From: Bacteroides uniformis
GTDB taxonomy: Bacteria; Bacteroidota; Bacteroidia; Bacteroidales; Bacteroidaceae
NCBI RefSeq assembly: GCF_025147485.1
Contig: NZ_CP102263.1
Location: 1,253,501-1,317,500, forward strand
DNA length: 64,000 bases
Direction of reading: 5' to 3'
Under the pieces are notes generated by a model. The model saw nothing but the letters and a program-made list of their open reading frames with translations. It searched no databases and was not told where the DNA came from. Each line of letters opens with the position of its first letter. Within the stretch, counting starts at the first letter, position 1. The translations under genes were made by a program, and so were the position numbers. Positions 52,821 to 61,365 of this stretch are shown one piece after another.

Positions 52821-52828
52821 TATCTTTG
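52821..52828 (+). promoter_or_regulatory. -7 box of the SPFH gene
   Basis: TATCTTTG, 36 bases before the ATG at 52865. It overlaps a TTG at 52826 that could otherwise be read as a start, which argues for the ATG. The nearest TTTG is 16 bases upstream, a short spacer. Confidence 0.5.
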
Positions 52829-52864
52829 GAGCATTATTCACTCATTAAACTAACAGAAAACACC

Positions 52865-53677
52865 ATGAAAGTCACAAACAAATCAACAGTGAGAGTAGGC
52901 GCGGCAGGAGTCGCAGTCATTGGAATTATAGTATTGTTCTTGGTCATGTTTGCCGTGGAGCGTATTGATTCGGGACAGACGGGCATCATCGTCAATCTGG
53001 CCGGTAGTGAGCGTGGAGTAGATGATGCCAAGGTGGAGACCGGATGGGTGGTTTACAACCGTTTTGCCAAGCAGCTATTCGAATATCCTGCATTTGCGCA
53101 GATTGTAGACTACGAACCTTTCGACATTCAGGACAAGAAGGGAACCATCTTCAAGACAGACCCTACTATAGAATACTTCATTGAGCGGGAGGATGCCAAA
53201 GTAGTTTTTCTACGCTATCGCAAGACTACCGAAGAATTGGAACAGAGTGTTATCCTGACGGAAGTGAAGAACGCTTATAAGGACGTGGCAGGACTCTATG
53301 AGACGGATTCGCTCATCAACAACCGTCCGGCTTTCGAGAAGGAGGTGGAGGCATTACTGAAGGAGCGTCTCAGTACCCGTGGCTTTACGTTTACCAACAT
53401 ACAGTCGTCCGTGAAACCCAACGATGTGCTGCAAGCTGCCATTGACGAAAAGAATACTGCTGTGCAGAATGCCTTGAAGGTGGAGAATGAAAAGAAAGCC
53501 GCTATAGCCGAGGCGGAAAAGGTAGTAGCTGCCGCCAAGGGTAAGGCAGATGCCAACCGTATCCTTCAACAAAGCATCACGCCGGAATTGATTCAACTAA
53601 AGGCTGTGGAGAAATGGGACGGGAAATTGCCGTTGTCTACCGGTGGAAATACGTTGCCATTCCTGAAGTTGCAATGA
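52865..53677 (+). CDS. Prohibitin-like SPFH/band-7 membrane protein
   Basis: A 270-residue protein with one N-terminal membrane helix (about 10-35, AAGVAVIGIIVLFLVMFAV) and an SPFH/band-7 domain: ERIDSGQTGIIVNLAGSERGVDDAKVETGWVVYN, then LSTRGFTFTNIQSSVKPNDVLQAAIDEKNTA. An Ala/Lys/Glu-rich coiled coil (about 200-240) and a C-terminal LKAVEKWDGKLP motif follow, as in prohibitins and HflK/C-type proteins. It probably forms a membrane ring or microdomain. Not linked to neighbours. Confidence 0.9.
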   Translation: MKVTNKSTVRVGAAGVAVIGIIVLFLVMFAVERIDSGQTGIIVNLAGSERGVDDAKVETGWVVYNRFAKQLFEYPAFAQIVDYEPFDIQDKKGTIFKTDPTIEYFIEREDAKVVFLRYRKTTEELEQSVILTEVKNAYKDVAGLYETDSLINNRPAFEKEVEALLKERLSTRGFTFTNIQSSVKPNDVLQAAIDEKNTAVQNALKVENEKKAAIAEAEKVVAAAKGKADANRILQQSITPELIQLKAVEKWDGKLPLSTGGNTLPFLKLQ

Positions 53678-53819
53678 CAATCTCTATGAGACCCCATTGG
53701 CAACTTGATTCTTTTGGGGAGGTACTGATTGTGTGCGCGGATAATCACAAATAAATCAAGCGGTAAGCCATCTATCTCTCTATTTGCTAAGATTTATTCG
53801 TCCGATACTTGTTGAATTA

Positions 53820-53885
53820 TCGTCCGACAGCCGTTGAATTATCGTCCGACAATTGTCGGACGATAATTCAACGGCTGTCGGACGA
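53820..53885. repeat. 66-bp perfect palindrome with repeated 9-mer
   Basis: Arms 53820-53852 and 53853-53885 are exact reverse complements with no spacer. Each arm contains two copies of CGTCCGACA or its complement, and a further partial copy (CGTCCGATA) lies at about 53799-53807. It follows the SPFH gene in the 53678-54385 gap. Could form a cruciform or a long RNA hairpin; function unknown. Confidence 0.85.
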
Positions 53886-53982
53886 ATAAGTTTTAGTAAG
53901 CAAGAATTTAAAATGCAGTATTGCAGGAATTGTTGCTTAAATAGGGAATGTAGTAAATGGGAGACAACTGTTGCTCATCCTT

Positions 53983-54053
53983 GTTGGGATCGCATGAACA
54001 AGGTTTTCAAGAAGATAAAGGGCGTTTCGCCGAGTGAATATGTACTTTTGTAA
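53983..54053 (+). pseudogene. AraC-type HTH C-terminal remnant
   Basis: A short frame ending MNKVFKKIKGVSPSEYVLL matches the last helix region of AraC-family regulators (VFKK..G.SPSEY). The preceding codons do not continue the domain. At most it is a remnant, in a gap with no intact gene. Confidence 0.35.
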
Positions 54054-54091
54054 GGGAAAAGGGGAAAGATACGAAAGGTATGGGCATAAAA

Positions 54092-54215
54092 AAAGGAGTA
54101 CCGCTGTACTCCAACCTTTGTTAACCTTAAATCTAATACTATGAAAAACACATTGCAAAGGTACGAACTTTTTGCTTATCTCCAAATAAAGCAAATAAAA
54201 AAGACTGTTTTATAA
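54092..54215 (+). other. Small hairpin and possible 24-codon leader ORF
   Basis: GGAGTACCGCTGTACTCC near 54093-54110 forms a tight hairpin. It is followed by an ORF at 54141-54215 starting MKNTLQRYELFAYLQ. The arrangement recalls leader or attenuator regions, but the ORF has no run of a single amino acid and the next gene (mutS) is 170 bases away. The rest of the gap to 54385 shows nothing clear. Confidence 0.25.
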
Positions 54216-54385
54216 CATGTTTTAGGAAAATGCGTCTCTTTGTTAAGGCTTGCTAAGGTTTTGAAGCCTCTCCGTGGCTGTTTTCTAAAAAAGAATTATC
54301 TTTGTCACATTAAGTTTTGGGTCTTACTTGACGATTTCCTGCTCTCTTGGCTCAAAGCTTTGGAAATTAAAAATTAAAGACTTGT

Positions 54386-57001
54386 ATGCACGAAGATATT
54401 GTCCTTACCCCGATGATGAAGCAGTTCCTCGACTTGAAGGCAAAGCATCCCGATGCTGTCATGCTGTTTCGTTGTGGTGACTTCTATGAAACCTATTCCA
54501 CCGATGCCGTCGTCGCGTCCGAAATCCTCGGTATTACCTTGACCAAACGTGCCAATGGCAAGGGGAAAACCATCGAAATGGCGGGTTTCCCGCATCATGC
54601 GCTCGACACCTATCTGCCCAAGCTGATACGTGCCGGCAAGCGTGTGGCCATCTGCGACCAGTTGGAGGACCCGAAGCTGACGAAGAAACTGGTGAAGCGC
54701 GGCATCACGGAGCTGGTGACGCCGGGAGTTTCCATCAACGACAATGTGCTGAACTACCGGGAGAACAACTTCCTGGCTGCCGTGCATTTCGGTAAGGGTG
54801 CCTGCGGTGTGGCTTTCCTGGACATATCTACGGGCGAATTTCTGACGGCGGAAGGACCTTTCGACTATGTGGACAAGCTGCTGAACAACTTTGCCCCCAA
54901 AGAGGTGCTTTTCGAGCGTGGCAAGCGGCTGATGTTCGAAGGAAACTTCGGCAGCAAGTTCTTCACCTTCGAGTTGGACGACTGGGTGTTTACCGAGACA
55001 TCTGCCCGCGAAAAGCTGCTGAAGCATTTCGAGGTGAAGAACTTGAAAGGCTTCGGTGTGGAGCATCTCAAGAACGGTATCATCGCTTCGGGAGCCATCC
55101 TGCAATACCTCATCATGACGCAGCATACGCAGATAGGGCATGTCACTTCGCTGGCACGCATCGAGGAGGATAAGTATGTCCGCCTGGATAAGTTCACGGT
55201 GCGCAGCCTGGAGTTGATGGGGTCGATGAACGACGGTGGCAGTAGTCTGCTGAATGTGATAGACAAGACCATCAGCCCGATGGGTGCCCGCCTGCTGAAA
55301 CGCTGGCTGGTATTCCCGTTGAAGGACGTGCAGCCGATTAACGAGCGGCTGAATGTGGTGGAATACTTTTTCCGCCAGCCCGATTTCAAAGAGTTGATAG
55401 AAGAGCAGTTGCATTTGATTGGCGACTTGGAACGCATCATCTCCAAAGTGGCGGTAGGGCGTGTCTCTCCGCGTGAGGTGGTGGCGTTGAAGGTGGCTTT
55501 GCAGGCGATAGAACCCATCAAGGCAGCTTGCATGGATGCCGATAATGCCAGCTTGAATCATATAGGCGAGCAGTTGAATATCTGCCAGTCTATCCGCGAC
55601 CGTATTGACCGGGAGATAGACAATGACCCGCCGTTATTGATTAATAAGGGAGGTGTCATCAAATCCGGTGTCAGTGCCGAGCTGGACGAGTTGCGCCGGA
55701 TTGCCTACTCCGGCAAGGATTATCTGTTGCAGATACAGCAGCGCGAGAGCGAACTGACAGAGATTCCCAGTTTGAAGATAGGCTACAACAATGTTTTCGG
55801 CTACTACATCGAGGTGCGCAACACGCATAAGGACAAGGTGCCGGCAGAGTGGATACGCAAGCAGACCCTTGCCAATGCCGAGCGCTATATTACCCAGGAA
55901 TTGAAGGAATACGAGGAGAAGATTCTCGGCGCGGAGGACAAGATACTGGTACTGGAAACACAACTCTATGCAGAGCTGGTACAATCTTTGAGCGAGTTCA
56001 TTCCTGCCATTCAAATCAATGCGAACCAGATAGCACGGTTGGACTGCCTGCTCTCCTTTGCCACAGCGGCGCGCGAGAACAACTATATACGCCCCGTCAT
56101 TGCCGACGACGATGTGCTGGAAATCCATCAGGGACGGCATCCGGTCATTGAGAAGCAGCTCCCCATCGGCGAGAAGTATATTGCCAACGATGTGATGCTG
56201 GACAGCCAGACGCAGCAGATTATCATCATTACGGGTCCCAACATGGCGGGTAAGTCCGCTTTGCTGAGGCAGACGGCGCTGATTACGCTACTGGCTCAAA
56301 TCGGCAGTTTCGTGCCTGCGGAGAGTGCCCATATCGGTTTGGTGGATAAGATATTCACCCGTGTGGGTGCCAGCGATAATATTTCCGTGGGCGAGTCTAC
56401 CTTTATGGTGGAGATGAACGAGGCGGCGGATATCTTGAACAACCTTTCTCCCCGCAGCCTGGTGCTGTTCGACGAGCTGGGACGCGGTACTTCTACGTAC
56501 GACGGTATTTCCATCGCCTGGGCGATTGTGGAGCATATCCATGAGCATCCAAAAGCGAAGGCACGCACCTTGTTTGCCACGCACTACCATGAGTTGAACG
56601 AGATGGAGAAAAGCTTCAAGCGTATTAAGAACTACAACGTTTCGGTGAAGGAGATAGATAACAAAGTCATCTTCCTGCGCAAATTGGAGCGCGGCGGCAG
56701 CGAACACTCCTTCGGTATCCATGTAGCCAAAATGGCAGGTATGCCCAAAAGCATCGTGAAGCGTGCCAATGACATTCTGAAACAACTGGAAACGGACAAC
56801 CGCCAGCAGGGGATTTCCAGCAAACCGATGGTGGAAGTGGGAGAGACACGCGGTGGTATGCAGCTCAGCTTCTTTCAGCTCGACGACCCGGTGCTGTGCC
56901 AGATACGCGATGAGATACTGAATCTGGATGTGAATAACTTGACGCCGCTGGAGGCGCTGAACAAGCTGAATGATATTAAGCGGATAGTGAAAGGGAAGTG
57001 A
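54386..57001 (+). CDS. mutS: DNA mismatch repair protein MutS
   Basis: An 871-residue MutS1, normal length. Mismatch-binding domain with the Phe-x-Glu motif in [11 protein letters not shown] (about 28-38), connector, lever and clamp domains ([18 protein letters not shown] precedes the ATPase). ATPase has Walker A GPNMAGKS at 617-624, Walker [18 protein letters not shown] near 690, and the C-terminal helix-turn-helix. It recognises mispairs and recruits MutL. A core gene with higher GC than the surrounding accessory genes. It is convergent with the GH2 gene across a bidirectional terminator. Confidence 0.98.
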   Translation: MHEDIVLTPMMKQFLDLKAKHPDAVMLFRCGDFYETYSTDAVVASEILGITLTKRANGKGKTIEMAGFPHHALDTYLPKLIRAGKRVAICDQLEDPKLTKKLVKRGITELVTPGVSINDNVLNYRENNFLAAVHFGKGACGVAFLDISTGEFLTAEGPFDYVDKLLNNFAPKEVLFERGKRLMFEGNFGSKFFTFELDDWVFTETSAREKLLKHFEVKNLKGFGVEHLKNGIIASGAILQYLIMTQHTQIGHVTSLARIEEDKYVRLDKFTVRSLELMGSMNDGGSSLLNVIDKTISPMGARLLKRWLVFPLKDVQPINERLNVVEYFFRQPDFKELIEEQLHLIGDLERIISKVAVGRVSPREVVALKVALQAIEPIKAACMDADNASLNHIGEQLNICQSIRDRIDREIDNDPPLLINKGGVIKSGVSAELDELRRIAYSGKDYLLQIQQRESELTEIPSLKIGYNNVFGYYIEVRNTHKDKVPAEWIRKQTLANAERYITQELKEYEEKILGAEDKILVLETQLYAELVQSLSEFIPAIQINANQIARLDCLLSFATAARENNYIRPVIADDDVLEIHQGRHPVIEKQLPIGEKYIANDVMLDSQTQQIIIITGPNMAGKSALLRQTALITLLAQIGSFVPAESAHIGLVDKIFTRVGASDNISVGESTFMVEMNEAADILNNLSPRSLVLFDELGRGTSTYDGISIAWAIVEHIHEHPKAKARTLFATHYHELNEMEKSFKRIKNYNVSVKEIDNKVIFLRKLERGGSEHSFGIHVAKMAGMPKSIVKRANDILKQLETDNRQQGISSKPMVEVGETRGGMQLSFFQLDDPVLCQIRDEILNLDVNNLTPLEALNKLNDIKRIVKGK

Positions 57002-57024
57002 TTTTTGCTTATAGGAGAAAACGT

Positions 57025-57070
57025 GGAATTTCAGGACTTGTACAAGTTTTTGCACAAGTCTTGAAACTCC
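57025..57070. terminator. Bidirectional terminator between mutS and the GH2 gene
   Basis: 57025-57041 (GGAATTTCAGGACTTGT) pairs with 57054-57070 at 15 of 17 positions around a T-rich loop. It lies between the two convergent stop codons. Confidence 0.65.
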
Positions 57071-57095
57071 ATGGTTAATAGTTTTTCATATAAAA

Positions 57096-60000
57096 TTATT
57101 CTTCCAAGATTATCTCTAATTCTGCTATGGCAGCTTTCTTTCCTTTGTCATGGGCCGATAATCCCGATAGTTTCACATAGCGTGCCCGGCAAGGAGTAAA
57201 TTCTATAGTTTGCGTTGCTGTACCTATATGGAAGGTGCCATAGGTAATGGGCTGCCCCCAATTTTTTCCATCTTTGCTTGCATATACTTCATAGGAAGCT
57301 ATCCGTCCTTCTTCGCTATCTTGTCGCGGAGTGTAGCGGATACCCTTTATAGTGGCCTCTTTGGATAGGGAAAGATGTATCTCATGAGGGTAGGGAGCTA
57401 TGTAGAATTGGTTGTGTACCGTGTGCCAATAGGTGTTTATGTTACCGTCTGCCGCCAGCTTCATGCTGTTGTCTGCATCGCTGTCTACGGAGACCACTAT
57501 TTGTCTCTGGGATGCTCCGCTGCTCACATTCAGTTCGGCTGCCGAAGCCCATTTCCTGCCGTGCATTTCGGACAAGGGAACGAATTTGAAGTAACGGGCA
57601 GTGACGGGTGTTTCCAATGTTATGGTTTGGGCAGACGTCAGATTGGAGAATGTACCTTTGACGGTGCTTTCCCAATTTTTTCCGTCTTTGCTGAAGCTTA
57701 GCTCGTAGTCTTTGACGTGTCCGTTATCATTGGAATGTCGTGCTGTGTAGATGAATTTGTCCACTACCAGTAGGGAAGCCATGTCTACCACAATGCTGTG
57801 TGGAAACTCTGGAATGGGTTCGTGCCAACGGGTGTGCCAATACGTGGAAGGGTCTCCATCGATGGCGTTTTGCGCCTCTTCTCCTTGGCTGTCGCTGCTG
57901 GAGGAGACCACCTTCCATGCCGAGTGGTCTACGAATATGGGTAGTTCCATAGTAGTGACCAGGCTCTTGCCTAATTTTCCAGAAACAGCGTATGTTTGTA
58001 TCTTTCCACCGTCAATGAACTCGAATGGAGCTGTGTATTCCCGGTATTCGTTACCGTTAAGGCTGTAGAAGATGGTCGCGTCCGGAGTTCCGGTACTCAT
58101 TTGCAGGTAACCGTTGTTATCGCGTTCTACCATTACGGGCATGCATGCAGGCATCTGTACGCGTGCTTTCTTGGTAAGCTCACTTTGCGTGTAGCTTCTT
58201 TCCAAAGGCATCATGATGAAGCTGAATGCTACGGGAGTTGCTTGCAGTTCGTATTTTTTCATCGGGCCTGGACCGCAGCTTGCGTTGCCCAGAGGACGAT
58301 TGTGGGCATCAAGACAAAGAACTGTCTCCTTGCGCATCGGGATGTCGTATTTGTGAATCAGTTTTTGCAGATGGTCGGGGTCTGCCATGTCTTGTGCTCT
58401 GACATGCAGGGCAGAAGCCGCCATTTGGTCGCCTGCCACGAAAACGAAGCCCATACCGTCGGCGTTGGTGATGGAAATCCAGCGTACCTCTTCATGGTTA
58501 CCCATCTCCTGAGGCTTTACATAGTTCACCCATTGGTCGGATACTGTACTTTCGTATACGCCTATTGGGGTGGCATCCTTGCGGTCTACGTAGTTTTCCC
58601 ATGGGCCACGTCCATACCAACGCATACGCTCGAAGCCTTCGGGCAGTTCCATTCGATAGCCCACACGCGGAATGATTTCGCTGTCGGATACCGGGATGAT
58701 GACACTGTTCACCATGATGGAACCATCGGCATTTACGGTGTATTCTATTTCTGTGCGATACTCAAAACCGAGTTTACCTTTGTGGCAGTTCCGGATGTGC
58801 AGGGTTATTCTGTCCTCTTCTTGGTGGGTTTCCCATTTGCCGGTTTCCGCTTGCAGCTGGTAAAGGCCTTTGCGTTGCCAATCGCCACTTACCTGTTTAT
58901 CGTTGTCGGTGGGAGCACGGAAGAGGTTCAGTTCGAGTCCTTTACTTATCAGGGGGATATTATTCAATGTATATGCCGATAAAGTTCCTTCTTCCTTGGA
59001 GAAGACAGCTTCAAAACGTTCACCTTTCACCACCAATGCGTCGGCAGTTTCGTTTAGATTGATGTTTCCTTTTTCGGGTACGAATATAGGTTTCTCGCTG
59101 CTTGATAGCTTGAATTGTTCGGTGGCTACCTCGTAGTCGGCTTTTGCCCATTCGGTATCTCTTTTTTGGCAGAAACTGAAATTGATAAAGTATTCTGCTC
59201 CGGGTACCTTCGTTGCGGGTATGTCTGGCAGGGTGATGACTTTGCTTGCCTGTGCTTCCAGCTTCAAATCTTCCAGATTGCCTGAGCAGACGGTCCTTCC
59301 ATCTTCCGTTATTTCGTATCTCCCGTAGAGGTCTTCCATATTGGCATGGAATCGCTTGTTGCTGATTCTATATTTGCCATTCCCTAATGCTTCTATGCGG
59401 ATGGGTTGATGTATCTTCTTCATTTCATAGGATTTGGCAGATAATGTACGGTCGGAGAAGATGACGCCGTTGGTACAGAAGTTACCGTCGTTGGGCTTGT
59501 CACCAAAGTCACCGCCTACGGCCATGTAGAAGCCTTTGCCGTCGGGAGTGGGCATACGCAGGCTTTGGTCCACCCAATCCCAAATGAAACCTCCGATGAG
59601 TGCCGGATAGCGTTCGTAGGTTTCCCAGTATTCCTTGAAGTTTCCTATGGAATTTCCCATGGCATGGGCATACTCGCATACTACGTGAGGTTTCACGATC
59701 TCGCCCTTTTGTATTTTCTCCAATCGTTCACGGCCTACGTTTTCCAGCCAGTCCACACTTGGGTACATGCAACTGGTCACGTCGCAGAAGGAACTGTTTC
59801 CCTCGTAGTGGGTGGGGCGGGTAGTATCCAAACGTTTGATGGCCTTTTCAGCAGTGGAGAAGTTGTTTCCGTTTCCCGATTCGTTGCCCATGGACCACAT
59901 TACGATGGAAGCGTGGTTACGGAAACGTTTCACTTGGTTCTCGTTGCGCTCGGTGAATGATTTTTCCCACTGTGGCTCGTGTGAGAGACGCATTTCGCCG

Positions 60001-61343
60001 TGGCACTCTACATTGGCTTCTGCCAATACATAGATGCCATAGCGGTCGCATAGGTCGTAAAAGTAAGGGTTGTTGGGGTAATGGGAGGTACGGACAGCAT
60101 TTACGTTCAGCGCTTTCATTAGTTGTACGTCCTTTTCCATCTCTTCTTTGGAGACGGTACGGCCATTCAATGGGCTGTGATCGTGGCGGTTGACACCTTT
60201 GAAAAGAGTGGGTTTGCCGTTAATCAGCAGTTGTCCGTTTTTGGCAAACTCTATTTCGCGGAAGCCTACCTTTACACTACGTAGGTCTGTCACTTTTCCC
60301 TTCTGTTTTAGGGTCAGGGTCAGGTTGTAGAGGCTGGGTGTTTCGGCTGTCCATTTCAGTGGGTTCTTCACATCGAATTCCAGATGGGTACTACCTATTT
60401 TTGTGGCGTGGATAGTGCGTGATAGCACTTCCTTTCCTTCTGTGTCGGAGAGCTTCACTATGAGTTCGGCAGAACTTTTCTTACCGGTGATTTCCACGTC
60501 CAAAAAAACTGTAGCATTACGATAATCTCCGTCCAAGTCGGTTCGGAAGAAGAAGTCCCTAATTTGCGTGCGTGGTGCTGACCATAGGAATACATCGCGG
60601 AAGATACCGCTGAACCGCCAGAAATCTTGACATTCAAGAAAACTTCCATCGGTGAAACGGTACACTTCAACTGCCAATGTGTTTTTTCCTTCTTGTAAAT
60701 AGGGAGTCAGATTGAACTCGGCAGGTAAGTAGCTGTCTTCTGAATAGCCCACTTTTTTACCGTTCAACCAAAGATAGAAACCTGCTTCCACTCCATTGAA
60801 GCGAATAAATACATCTCTGCCCTTCCAAGATGTGGGCAAAGTGAATTCACGTCGGTAACTGCCTACGGGATTGGGCATGTTGGCGAAAGTATAGTCTGCC
60901 GGGCGAGGTTGGATGACGTTGGGCCATTGTACTCCTTTACTGTAATCACAGAAAGGGTAAATGGTATTGCAATACAAAGGCTTGTCCCAGGGCTTGTTAT
61001 GGCGTACAGCCTCTATCTGCCATGTGGCAGGCACTTTGATGTTGTCCCAGTCACTTACGTCGTAGTCGGGCTTGAAGAAATCCTTCGGCCGTTTTTCGGG
61101 GTCGGCCACCCAATGGAATTTCCATGTACCGTTCAGAGTTTGATAATAGGGGGATTCCTCGATGCTCAGGCGTAGGGCTTGTCCTTCGTCGGCAAAGGGA
61201 ATGGCGGTTTGGCATGCCGTTTCTTTGTTCACTCCCGAAATGTTCAGGTCATTTCATTCGGGCTGTTCGTGAGTTTGTGCTGTTGCGGCTGCGGTAGCAA
61301 GCAGCCCGGTGAATGCGATACTCAAAAAAGAGCTTCTTTTCAT
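57096..61343 (-). pseudogene. GH2 beta-galactosidase interrupted by an in-frame TGA
   Basis: One frame of 1415 codons from the ATG at 61343 (signal peptide FTGLLATAAATAQ), with TGA at 61256-61254, codon 30, in QPE-stop-NDLN. A TGG-to-TGA change fits, since Trp is usual there. Downstream the enzyme is intact. It has the GH2 sugar-binding, Ig and TIM-barrel domains with acid/base E488 (MWSMGNESGNG) and nucleophile E557 (VVCEYAHAMGNS), and the beta-galactosidase C-terminal domains. A chitobiase-like C-terminal module (ATIFYSLNGNEY) and two discoidin-type F5/8C domains follow. Restart at GTG 61232 would give 1378 residues without a signal peptide. It lies 22 bases after the HTCS gene and is likely controlled by it. 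The locus substrate is a beta-galactoside-containing glycan. Confidence 0.87.
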
Positions 61344-61365
61344 AAATGCAGATGGTATAAGATGA

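Noticed and set aside
54374..55561. 395-codon minus-strand frame opposite mutS
   Set aside because: mutS on the plus strand is certain. The antisense translation is His/Gln/Leu-rich without domain features.
61254..61256. Selenocysteine recoding or alternative code at TGA
   Set aside because: The family position is normally Trp, not Cys or Sec. Other genes, including mutS, end in TGA, so TGA acts as stop here.
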